Source: Rhodopseudomonas telluris (GTDB lineage Bacteria; Pseudomonadota; Alphaproteobacteria; Rhizobiales; Xanthobacteraceae). Taken from it: a DNA stretch of 64,000 nucleotides. The notes under the pieces were generated by a model. That model ran no database searches. It saw only the letters and a list, made by a program, of their open reading frames with translations, and had not been told where the DNA came from. Made by a program: the position numbers and the translations under genes. Location of the stretch: positions 1 to 64,000 of the forward strand of contig NZ_JBHLWM010000006.1 of NCBI RefSeq assembly GCF_042432815.1. Direction: 5' to 3'. This document shows positions 8,033 to 15,206 of the stretch, one piece after another (the stretch's first letter is position 1; each line of letters begins with the position of its first letter).

Positions 8033-9505
8033 GTGAGTGCCGAACAAGGCGGGCCGGCCCGCGCCGTCCCGAATCCCCCGACCAGTCTCGATCCCGACGA
8101 CTGGAGCGCGCTGCGCGCAGACGCGCATCGCATGCTCGACGACATGATCGACTCCATCGCGCGGGTGCGCGAGCGGCCGGTGTGGCAGCCCATCCCGGAC
8201 GACGTGCGGGCGCGCTTCCGCCAGACGCTGCCGCGCGATGCGATGCCGCTCGCCGACGTCTATGCGGATTTCACCGATCACATCGCGCCCTATGCGACCG
8301 GCAACGTGCATCCCGGCTTCATGGGCTGGGTGCACGGCGGCGGCACCGCCGTCGGCATGCTGGCCGAGATGCTGGCGGCGGGGCTCAATGCCAATTGCGG
8401 CGGCCGCAATCACGTCGGCATCGAGGTCGAACGCCAGATCGTGCGCTGGATGCGCGAGCTGTTCGGCTTTCCGGACACCGCCAGCGGCGTGTTCGTCACC
8501 GGCTCGTCGATGGCGAATTTCATGGCGCTGCTGGTGGCGCGGAGCGCCGTGCTCGGCCCGCAGGTCCGCGAAGGCGGCCTCGCCGGCGAACCGCTCACGG
8601 CCTACGCCTCGGCGGCCGCGCATGGCTGCGTGGTGCAGGCCGCCGATCTTGCCGGGCTCGGCCGCGGCGCGATGCGGCGGATTCCGTTCGACGCCGCGCA
8701 CCGCATCGACATCGCGGCGCTGCGCCGGCGCATCGCCGAGGACCGTGCTGCCGGCTTCCGGCCGTTCCTCGTCACCGGCTCGGCCGGCACCGTCGACACC
8801 GGCGCGATCGACGATCTCGCCGCGCTGGCGCAGCTCTGCCGCGACGAAGGCGTGTGGTTTCACATCGACGGCGCCTACGGCTCGCTCGGCATGCTGTCGC
8901 CGGAGATCGCGCCGAAGCTGGCAGGATTGAGCGAGGCCGACTCGATCGCGCTCGACTTCCACAAATGGGGCCAGGTGAATTACGACGCCGGCTTCCTGCT
9001 GGTGCGCGACGGCGAGCAGCATCGCGCGACCTTTGCGGCGCCGGCCGCCTATCTGCGCCGCGAGACCCGCGGCCTCGCCGGCGGCTCGCCCTGGCCGTGC
9101 GATTTCGGCCCCGATCTGTCGCGCGGCTTCCGGGCGTTGAAGACCTGGTTCACGCTCAAGACCTTCGGCACCGAGCGCATGGGTGCGATGATCGCCCATA
9201 CCTGTGCGATCGCCCGGCACCTCGAAGCCCGCGTACAGCGCGAGCCGCAGCTCGAAATGCTGGCGCCGGTGACGCTCAACATCGTCTGCTTCCGCTATCG
9301 TGCACCGGACGGGATCGATGCCGACGCGCTGAACGCCGAGATCGTCGCCGATCTGCACGAGTCGGGGATCGCCGCGCCGTCCTCGACCACGATCGACGGC
9401 CAGCTCGCGATCCGCGCCGCCATCGTCAACCACCGGACGACGTATGAGGACGTCGACCGGATGGTCGATGCTGTTCTGCAGTTCGGCGTGGCGCGAACGA
9501 GCTGA
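8033..9505 (+). CDS. PLP-dependent group II decarboxylase (aromatic/aspartate-type family)
   Basis: 490 residues from a GTG start at 8033, the nearest in-frame start after the preceding stop. Group II decarboxylase landmarks are present: a His that stacks on PLP in AAAHGCV (H197), HIDGAYG with cofactor Asp (D279), and the Schiff-base lysine in DFHKWGQVNYD (K311). The usual N-terminal substrate region HPGFMGW (93-99) and an active-site NCGGRN loop (121-126) are also visible. The family decarboxylates aromatic amino acids, glutamate, aspartate or diaminobutyrate; the specific substrate cannot be told here. It is the third gene of a probable operon with a PLP enzyme and an ATP-grasp ligase. Confidence 0.88.
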   Translation: MSAEQGGPARAVPNPPTSLDPDDWSALRADAHRMLDDMIDSIARVRERPVWQPIPDDVRARFRQTLPRDAMPLADVYADFTDHIAPYATGNVHPGFMGWVHGGGTAVGMLAEMLAAGLNANCGGRNHVGIEVERQIVRWMRELFGFPDTASGVFVTGSSMANFMALLVARSAVLGPQVREGGLAGEPLTAYASAAAHGCVVQAADLAGLGRGAMRRIPFDAAHRIDIAALRRRIAEDRAAGFRPFLVTGSAGTVDTGAIDDLAALAQLCRDEGVWFHIDGAYGSLGMLSPEIAPKLAGLSEADSIALDFHKWGQVNYDAGFLLVRDGEQHRATFAAPAAYLRRETRGLAGGSPWPCDFGPDLSRGFRALKTWFTLKTFGTERMGAMIAHTCAIARHLEARVQREPQLEMLAPVTLNIVCFRYRAPDGIDADALNAEIVADLHESGIAAPSSTTIDGQLAIRAAIVNHRTTYEDVDRMVDAVLQFGVARTS

Positions 9506-9519
9506 TCAGCTCGCCGCGG

Positions 9520-9680
9520 GCGCAGCGCAACCTCGCCCGCCTGCGGGAGAGGTCGACGCGCGAAGCGCGGCGGGTGAGGGCACTCCTCTCCGCGAGGCGC
9601 AGGTTCACTGCCGGGGGCGCCCTCACCCCAACCCTCTCCCGCAAGCGGGAGAGGGGGCTCGCTGCGATCCGCGGTGAGGG
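9520..9680. repeat. Dispersed repeat, CCTCTCCCGC/GCGGGAGAGG type
   Basis: Two inverted modules occur: CTCGCCCGCCTGCGGGAGAGG near 9530-9550 and CCCTCACCCC..CCTCTCCCGCAAGCGGGAGAGG near 9620-9656. The second forms a strong hairpin. Related G/C-rich elements occur at 34850 and 38070. It fills the space between the decarboxylase and ppk2 genes; the remainder up to 9830 shows no gene. Confidence 0.65.
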
Positions 9681-9830
9681 CGATTTGGACGGACGAACTG
9701 GAAAAGCTCGGCGCGAGCCGATTAGGACGCACTGCCCAGCGCCACGTGCCAAATCACCGCACCCGGCGGGCGGTCATACGGGTGACAAACACAAACGGCA
9801 TCTGCGGGGCAGCCTCGCCCGGAGAACCCC

Positions 9831-10796
9831 ATGGCCCGCAAGCCCGCCGCCAAGCCGACCAAACCAAAGAAGCCCGCCAGGAAACTGACCGCGACGCCGA
9901 CGATGCGGCAGCGGATCGAGGCCGAGATGCTCGACGGCTTCGACGAAGAGCTCGAACTCGAGATCGACGACGACCGCCTCGACGCGCTGACCAACGAATT
10001 TGCCGAGCACTCGCCGGCCGACACCGTCGACCGCCGGATCTACTTCAAGGAACTGTTCCGGCTGCAGGGCGAGTTGGTGAAGCTGCAGAGCTGGGTGCAG
10101 CATCAGGGCCTCAAGGTCGTGGTGATCTTCGAGGGCCGCGACTCCGCCGGCAAGGGCGGCGTGATCAAGCGCATCACCCAGCGGCTCAATCCGCGCATCT
10201 GCCGGGTCGCGGCGCTGCCGGCGCCGAGCGTGCGCGAGCGGTCGCAATGGTACTTCCAGCGCTACGTGTCGCACCTGCCGGCCGCGGGCGAGATCGTGCT
10301 GTTCGACCGCTCCTGGTACAACCGCGCCGGCGTCGAGCGGGTGATGGGATTCTGCACCGAAGCCGAGGTCGAGGAGTTCTTCCGCTCGGTGCCGGAATTC
10401 GAACGGATGCTGGTGCGGTCCGGCATCGTGCTGATCAAATACTGGTTCTCGATCACCGACGACGAGCAGCAGCTCCGCTTCATGATGCGGATCAACGATC
10501 CGCTCAAGCAGTGGAAACTCAGCCCGATGGACGTGCAGTCGCGGGCGCGCTGGGAGAACTACACCAAGGCCAAGGAAGAGATGCTGGAGCGCACCCACAT
10601 CGCCGAGGCGCCATGGCACGTGGTGCAGGCCGTCGACAAGAAAAAGGCGCGGCTGAACTGCATCGCGCATCTCTTGGACCAGGTGCCATACGAAGAGGTA
10701 CCGACCGAACGCGTTGTGCTGCCGCCGCGCATCCACCACCCCGACTATCACCGCACGCCGATCCCGCCGGAGATGTACGTGCCGGAGCGGTACTGA
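9831..10796 (+). CDS. ppk2: Polyphosphate kinase 2
   Basis: 321 residues. A Lys/Pro/Ala-rich N-terminal tail of about 20 residues is followed by the PPK2 domain, with Walker A EGRDSAGKGG (101-110) and the Walker B/lid motif FDRSWYNRAGVE (158-169). This domain transfers phosphate between polyphosphate and nucleoside di- or monophosphates in the cytoplasm. Length and motifs fit single-domain (class I) PPK2. It stands alone between dispersed repeats with its own direction, so no operon partner is evident. Confidence 0.95.
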   Translation: MARKPAAKPTKPKKPARKLTATPTMRQRIEAEMLDGFDEELELEIDDDRLDALTNEFAEHSPADTVDRRIYFKELFRLQGELVKLQSWVQHQGLKVVVIFEGRDSAGKGGVIKRITQRLNPRICRVAALPAPSVRERSQWYFQRYVSHLPAAGEIVLFDRSWYNRAGVERVMGFCTEAEVEEFFRSVPEFERMLVRSGIVLIKYWFSITDDEQQLRFMMRINDPLKQWKLSPMDVQSRARWENYTKAKEEMLERTHIAEAPWHVVQAVDKKKARLNCIAHLLDQVPYEEVPTERVVLPPRIHHPDYHRTPIPPEMYVPERY

Positions 10797-10806
10797 CCTC
10801 TCTTTT

Positions 10807-10948
10807 GTCATTCCGGGGCGCCGCGGAGCGGCGAGCCCGGAATCCCTACGCCGCAGCGATGCTGATGAGCACGGCGGGCGATGATCAAACGAGAGTCCGG
10901 GGGATATGGATTCCGGGCTCGCGCCAAGGGGCGCGCCCCGGAATGACG
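10807..10948. repeat. Dispersed inverted repeat, GTCATTCCGGG type
   Basis: Left arm GTCATTCCGGGGCGCCGCGGA..CCCGGAATCC mirrors right arm ATGGATTCCGGGCTCGC..GCCCCGGAATGACG. The same family recurs at 14025-14175 and 43853-43954, always between genes. Confidence 0.85.
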
Positions 10949-10953
10949 TGGGG

Positions 10954-11781
10954 TTAGGTGGAGATCCAGAACTCCGGCCGGGCCTGGTTGAGGCGGCCGC
11001 CGATGCGGACCGGGGCGATGCGGAGGGCGAGGCCCGTCGCATCGTCGGTTTCGACCGCGACGCCGCTCAGCGTCGCTTCGCCGTTCGCCGGCTCGAAGCG
11101 GCCCTGCGGGATGCCGGTGACAAAGCGGTGCAGCGGTTCGTCCTTCTGCATGCCGATCACGGAATCATAATCGCCGGTCATGCCGGCGTCGGTCATGTAG
11201 GCGGTGCCGCCGGCGAGGATCTGGTGATCAGCGGTCGGCACATGGGTGTGGGTGCCGACCACGAGGCTGACCTTGCCGTCGCAGAAGTAACCCATACCCT
11301 GCTTTTCGCTGGACGCCTCGCCGTGGAAATCCAGCACGATGGCGTCGGCGGCTTCGCGCAGCGGGCAGGCGTCGAGTTCGCGCGCCACCGCGGCGAACGG
11401 ATCGTTGAGCGGCTCCATGAACACGCGGCCCATTGCGTTGATCACCAGCACGCGCGCGCCGCCGCGGGTCTCGACCAGCGCGGCGCCACGGCCGGGCGTA
11501 TGGCGCGGGAAGTTCGCCGGCCGGATCAGGCGCGGGGCGCGCTCGATGAACACCAGCGCTTCCTTCTGATTCCACGCGTGGTTGCCGAGCGTCACCGCGT
11601 CGGCGCCGGCGTCGATGAAATCATTGTAGATCGCCTCGGTGATGCCGAAGCCGCCGGCGGCATTCTCGCCATTGATGATGGTGCAGTCGAGCCGCCAATC
11701 GCGGATCAGGCCGGGGAGATGTTCGGCGATCGCTACGCGGCCGGCCTTGCCGACCACATCGCCGATGAACAGAATGCGCAA
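10954..11781 (-). CDS. YmdB-type metallophosphoesterase (TIGR00282 family)
   Basis: 275 residues, the usual length of the family. Metal-binding motifs of the calcineurin-like fold are in order: FIGDVVG (6-12), INGEN, TLGNHAWN, LDFHGEASSEK and VVGTHTHVPTAD. The Bacillus relative YmdB is a cyclic-nucleotide/RNA phosphodiesterase that affects biofilm choice; the substrate in alphaproteobacteria is not established. The start lies 2 bp after the stop of the folate cyclo-ligase gene, so the two are co-transcribed, probably behind 6S RNA. Confidence 0.88.
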   Translation of the reverse strand: MRILFIGDVVGKAGRVAIAEHLPGLIRDWRLDCTIINGENAAGGFGITEAIYNDFIDAGADAVTLGNHAWNQKEALVFIERAPRLIRPANFPRHTPGRGAALVETRGGARVLVINAMGRVFMEPLNDPFAAVARELDACPLREAADAIVLDFHGEASSEKQGMGYFCDGKVSLVVGTHTHVPTADHQILAGGTAYMTDAGMTGDYDSVIGMQKDEPLHRFVTGIPQGRFEPANGEATLSGVAVETDDATGLALRIAPVRIGGRLNQARPEFWIST

Positions 11782-11783
11782 AC

Positions 11784-12371
11784 CTATCGACTCCGGAAAT
11801 TGAGCGTCTCACGCTCGGTTAGCACATAATCCAGCGCCACGTCGTGGGCCGCAGCCGGCACCGCCGCGATTTGCTGCACCGCGAAGGCGAGACCGACGGT
11901 GATGACCCGGCGAACCGCGCGCAGGCTCTCCAACGTGCAATCATAGTAACCGGCGCCGTAGCCGATGCGATGGCCGAGCGCATCGAAGGCGGCGAGCGGC
12001 ACCAGCAGGATGTCGGGGATCAGTTCGGGCGCCTCGCGGCGCGGCTCGTCGATGCCGAGCGGGCTGCGCACCATCGGGTCGCCGGGCTTCCAGGCATGGA
12101 AACGCAGTGGCCGCCCCTGCTGCTCGACCGCGGGCAGCGCCAGCCGGGTGCCCCGCGCCGCCAGCGCCTGCATCAGCGGCAGCGGATCGAGTTCGCCGCG
12201 GATCGGCGCATAGCCGGAGACGATCGCATTCTCCGGCAACCCGAACGGCAGGCCGCGCGCCGCAATCGCCGTCGCGGCGGCGCGACGCTCCGCATCGGAC
12301 AGCGCCAAGCGGCGCGCCAAGGCGGCGGCGCGGAGATCATTCTTGCTGGGGGCGTCGGTGACCGCGGACAT
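11784..12371 (-). CDS. fau: 5-formyltetrahydrofolate cyclo-ligase
   Basis: 195 residues, typical for the family. It converts 5-formyl-THF plus ATP to 5,10-methenyl-THF in one-carbon metabolism. Family features visible are the N-terminal K..LR..A..RR segment, a central IRGELDPLPL stretch, and the C-terminal nucleotide-binding signature GYGAGYYDCTL (about 140-150). It is followed by the ymdB-like gene and preceded on the same strand by the 6S RNA gene, the same ssrS-fau (ygfA) order known in Escherichia coli and other proteobacteria. Confidence 0.93.
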   Translation of the reverse strand: MSAVTDAPSKNDLRAAALARRLALSDAERRAAATAIAARGLPFGLPENAIVSGYAPIRGELDPLPLMQALAARGTRLALPAVEQQGRPLRFHAWKPGDPMVRSPLGIDEPRREAPELIPDILLVPLAAFDALGHRIGYGAGYYDCTLESLRAVRRVITVGLAFAVQQIAAVPAAAHDVALDYVLTERETLNFRSR

Positions 12372-12436
12372 CCCCGCTTATAGGCGGAGGCGAGCGCCGC
12401 GAAAAGCTGAGGAGATCGGCAGGACAAGAAGGCAAG

Positions 12437-12578
12437 TGCGAAGCCACGATGACCGTTGAAGCGCTCGATCCCGGAGTTCCCTACGAAAGTAGGTGGGCAC
12501 CATGTGACCGGGTCCACGGACCCGGCCAGGGACAGTTCCCTGAAGGATCGATAAGGCCCCGGGGATATATGGCTCCTG
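12437..12578 (-). ncRNA. ssrS: 6S RNA
   Basis: Read on the minus strand, the interval holds a conserved alphaproteobacterial 6S core: GGACCCGGTCACATGGTGCC, then CACCTACTTTCGTAGGG, GGGATCGAGCG and CAACGGTCATCGTGGC. The ends pair as a closing stem (GGAGCC at 12576-12571 with GGCTTC at 12445-12440), enclosing a large internal bubble that mimics an open promoter and captures sigma-70 polymerase. It lies 65 bp upstream of fau on the same strand, the classical location. The two transcript ends are approximate and may extend 10-20 bases on either side. Confidence 0.82.
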
Positions 12579-12765
12579 ACGCGAAACGCAGCCTCGCCGT
12601 CGCAATGTAGCGATCATACCGCCGCTTCGCCAGTGCGCCGCGGCGATTTGCTTGCGAGCGCGCGAACCCCTGACACCCGGCGACGTTTTCGGCTATTGAG
12701 AGCAATCGTCGCACGATCGCCATCAAGGCGAGCGATCGGGAGAAGGACGACTCGAACGGAGCACC

Positions 12766-13224
12766 ATGGCGGCCAAGCCCAGCACCACGATCGCACGGAG
12801 GGCCCGCACCCGGGCCGAGGCGGACTTTGCCACCTGGCTGATGATGGCCAAGCTCGGCAGCTTCGACACGCTGCCGGAGAACGCCCAGAAGGTGCTGAAC
12901 GGCTATCGCGAGCGGCTGGATCGGATGAGCGAGATCGAGTCCAAGGCGATCGCGGTGCGCGAGACCTATCAGGCCTATTACAGCGACATGGGCGGCACCG
13001 GCGACGCGCCGGAGCCCGAGCCGCGAACGCTGCCGCCGAACGAGGCGCAGGTCGATAATGTGGTTCGCTTCCAGAAGCCCCCGAAGGCCAAGCCCGCGCC
13101 GGTTCGTCCGGCCGATCGTGGCGCCCGGGCGGCGCCGGCAAGCGGGCGCAAGCCGATACCAGCCCTGTTGATCTTCGCGGCGCTGGTGGCGATCGTCGTG
13201 GCGTGGAAATTCCTGACGCGCTGA
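12766..13224 (+). CDS. Tail-anchored-like hypothetical protein
   Basis: 152 residues. The N-terminal half is helical and charged (RTRAEADFATWLMMAKLGSF, NGYRERLDRMSEIESKAIAV). A Pro/Ala/Arg-rich linker (about 85-130) follows, then a single C-terminal transmembrane helix (about 132-149, PALLIFAALVAIVVAWKF). The topology suggests a cytoplasmic domain anchored by its tail. The gene is divergent from 6S RNA and fau. No family function is recognised. Confidence 0.75.
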   Translation: MAAKPSTTIARRARTRAEADFATWLMMAKLGSFDTLPENAQKVLNGYRERLDRMSEIESKAIAVRETYQAYYSDMGGTGDAPEPEPRTLPPNEAQVDNVVRFQKPPKAKPAPVRPADRGARAAPASGRKPIPALLIFAALVAIVVAWKFLTR

Positions 13225-13233
13225 GGCGACCAG

Positions 13234-13434
13234 CTACCGCCGCCCATGGCGGCGTTCTTCCATCTGCCGCACCAACTCGCGGTGGCGCGCCATCGTCACC
13301 ACGCGTGGCCGACGCATCATCCCCCTGCACCCCCAGCGCACGAGCAGAACGACAGCCGCGAGCGCGGCGACGCACAGCGCCAAAAGCGCCGACACCGGGG
13401 CTGCAAGGTGGAACAAAGTGATGACTTCGGACAT
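13234..13434 (-). CDS. Small single-pass membrane protein
   Basis: 66 residues, starting MSEVITLFHLAAPVS. One transmembrane helix (about 7-33) is followed by a very basic, Arg-rich cytoplasmic tail (about 37-66). A GAGG ribosome site lies about 9 bases before the ATG at 13434. It converges with the gene at 12766-13224, with 9 bp between stops. Function unknown. The ribosome site and membrane profile are the main support. Confidence 0.5.
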   Translation of the reverse strand: MSEVITLFHLAAPVSALLALCVAALAAVVLLVRWGCRGMMRRPRVVTMARHRELVRQMEERRHGRR

Positions 13435-13531
13435 CTGCTGATACCTCGTCTTCGACGAGCCAAGGGCCAGCACGCGGCATCGTTCCAACAGACCATTCCG
13501 CCCGGCCCCGCAACACTGCGGAGGATCACCA

Positions 13532-13960
13532 GTGGACGACGATACCCGACGCGAGACGCCCGGCACCGACCGCGCAGCACCCAAGCCGTCCGCCAAGCCG
13601 AAGGCCCCGCTGGTCGATAGTCTGATCGACATCGTGATCGACGGCGCCGCCGCGATTACCAAGGCGGCGGCCAAGAAAGCCGTGCAGCGCCTCGCCGCCG
13701 GGCCGGCCAAAAGCACCGCGGCGAAAGCCGGACTGACCGGAGCGGCGAAGCGCACCGGCGCGGCAAAGACCGCGCCAGTCAAGGCGACCAAGGCCAAGGC
13801 GTCCGCAGCGAAAAAGGCGGCAAAACCTGCCAAGTCGGCAAAGCCGGCCAAAGCCAAAGCCGCCACGGGCGCTTCAAAGCCGGGCAAAGCAACACCGGCA
13901 AAAGCGAAGACGGCAAAGTCCAAGACGTCGAAGTCCAAGACTTCCAAGGCGAAGGCTTAG
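13532..13960 (+). CDS. Histone H1-like Lys/Ala/Pro-rich protein
   Basis: 142 residues from a GTG start with a GAGG site 11 bases upstream. A short acidic N-terminus (MDDDTRRE) and a hydrophobic helix (about 28-44, LVDSLIDIVIDGAAAI) precede about 95 residues of Lys-Ala-Pro-Ser/Thr repeats (AKPAKSAKPAKAKA-type), ending SKTSKSKTSKAKA. The tail resembles eukaryotic H1 tails and bacterial H1-like proteins such as HctB and AlgP, which bind DNA through charge. Nucleoid binding is inferred from composition only. Confidence 0.7.
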   Translation: MDDDTRRETPGTDRAAPKPSAKPKAPLVDSLIDIVIDGAAAITKAAAKKAVQRLAAGPAKSTAAKAGLTGAAKRTGAAKTAPVKATKAKASAAKKAAKPAKSAKPAKAKAATGASKPGKATPAKAKTAKSKTSKSKTSKAKA

Positions 13961-14024
13961 GCCGAAGCTACGGGCTCTTCAGGACGCGACACGCGTCCTC
14001 GGGTTAAGGACAGAACCTATCCCC

Positions 14025-14175
14025 GTCATTCCGGGACGCCGCGCAGCGGCGAACCCGGAATCCATACGCCGCAGCGCTACCGATAAGCACAGGGCGACGT
14101 CGCAACGCCGTGCTACACGCGAGAGTTCAGGGGATATGGATTCCGGGTTCGCGCTCCGCGCGCCCCGGAATGACG
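14025..14175. repeat. Dispersed inverted repeat, GTCATTCCGGG type
   Basis: Second copy of the family at 10807: GTCATTCCGGGACGCCGCGCAG..AACCCGGAATCCATACGCCGC at the left, and GGATATGGATTCCGGGTTCG..GCCCCGGAATGACG at the right. The CGCCGCAGCG segment is shared with the first copy. Confidence 0.85.
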
Positions 14176-14204
14176 ACCTTTTGCTGACACCACCACACGC
14201 ACGA

Positions 14205-14340
14205 CCTCATCCTGAGGAGCCCGGCGCAGCCGGGCGTCTCGAAAGATGGGCCGCGTGTGCGGGTGAATTATCAGCGCAGCTGTCGCTCGTGGTTCGAGGC
14301 GGCGCGACGCGCCCCCCTCACCATAACGAACGTTTATGAG
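14205..14340. repeat. Dispersed inverted repeat, CTCATCCTGAGGAGC type
   Basis: Left arm CTCATCCTGAGGAGC..GGGCGTCTCGAAAGATG; right arm GTGGTTCGAGGCGGCGCGACGCGCCCCCCTCACCATAACG. A more diverged member of the family seen at 47015 and 48058. Confidence 0.7.
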
Positions 14341-14392
14341 GAGAGCGCCGCCATCCGGGCCGCGCTGCACGCCCCGAAAGGCCGAAGCGGCC

Positions 14393-14785
14393 TTACATCC
14401 CGCCTTCGATCGGCTTCTCGATGGCGCCGCCGGATTCGGCCCAGTCCTTGAAGGCGCCGAGGTTGTAGACCTGGCTATAGCCGAGATCCTGCAGCGCCTT
14501 GCCGGCCAGCGCCGAGCGGCCGCCGGAGGCGCAGTACACCATCACGGGCTTGGCGCGGTCGAGCCGCTTGTCGTGGATCGGGGACTCCGGGTCGGCACGG
14601 AATTCCAGCATGCCACGGGAGATGTGCAGCGCGCCTGCGATCTTGCCGGCGGTCTCGACCTCGGGCGCGTCGCGCACGTCGATCACCACGGCGCCCTGCG
14701 CCATCAGCTCGCGCGCCTGCGCGGCGCTGACCCGCGGCACCGCGGCATTGGCGGCTTCGATCATCTGCTTGACGCTGGTGCTCAT
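14393..14785 (-). CDS. Rhodanese-domain sulfurtransferase
   Basis: 130 residues, single rhodanese domain. The persulfide-forming cysteine sits in VMVYCASGGRSALAG (C85), and the CDC25-like signature VVIDVRD is at 33-39. Such proteins move sulfane sulfur from thiosulfate or glutathione persulfide to acceptors. The start at 14785 has a GAGGACGAG ribosome site. A 16-bp AT-rich sequence 58 bp upstream (14843-14858) nearly repeats the one in front of the two-cysteine ArsR gene at 26981. That suggests control by persulfide through that repressor. Confidence 0.9.
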   Translation of the reverse strand: MSTSVKQMIEAANAAVPRVSAAQARELMAQGAVVIDVRDAPEVETAGKIAGALHISRGMLEFRADPESPIHDKRLDRAKPVMVYCASGGRSALAGKALQDLGYSQVYNLGAFKDWAESGGAIEKPIEGGM

Positions 14786-14838
14786 GCGACTCGTCCTCGT
14801 ACCGTTTCGTCGAACCGCCGGAGCGACGGTTCGGATAA

Positions 14839-14858
14839 ATTCGATTGTATGAATATAT
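14839..14858. promoter_or_regulatory. Putative BigR/SqrR-type operator upstream of rhodanese gene
   Basis: ATTC-N8-GAAT (14839-14854) lies within GATTGTATGAATATAT (14843-14858). The 16-mer differs at two positions from 26996-27011, in front of the ArsR gene. The ATTC-N8-GAAT form matches my recollection of SqrR sites in Rhodobacter; binding here is inference. Confidence 0.55.
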
Positions 14859-14900
14859 CTACAGCCATCGGCCGTGGACGCCAAGCGCGCCGGGCGTGAT

Positions 14901-15206
14901 TCACAGCGTGCCGCCGGCGCTGACCGGGAGGATGCGCCAGACGATGCCGCGGGCGGGAAGCTCCTCGGCGAGCGCGTCGAGCAGGCCCCTCGCCTCCGTG
15001 TCGGGCAGCGCGACGACGATCTCGACCACCAGGGTGTGGCCGCGGACCTGCTCGACCACGCTGTCGAAATCGATGTTGTGGCCGTAGCCTTCGACCTCGC
15101 GGGCGATGAAGCCGGACTCCGCGGTCGGCGGATGCGCCAGCATCGCGGCGACGAGTTCCTCCTTCAGCGCGGTCGGCGCGATCAAGGTCAGCACCACGGC
15201 GCTCAT
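14901..15206 (-). CDS. DUF3240 family protein, efflux-associated
   Basis: 101 residues with the ferredoxin-like, PII-like pattern of DUF3240 (VVLTLIAPTALKEELVAAML, VEGYGHNIDFDSVVEQVRGH). The family is small, cytoplasmic and usually sits beside CzcABC/CusAB heavy-metal pumps. Its role is not established; a regulatory or metal-binding accessory role is plausible. An AGGAGG ribosome site precedes the ATG at 15206, and the start overlaps the 3' end of the RND pump gene by 4 bp, so translation is coupled to the pump. Confidence 0.8.
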   Translation of the reverse strand: MSAVVLTLIAPTALKEELVAAMLAHPPTAESGFIAREVEGYGHNIDFDSVVEQVRGHTLVVEIVVALPDTEARGLLDALAEELPARGIVWRILPVSAGGTL

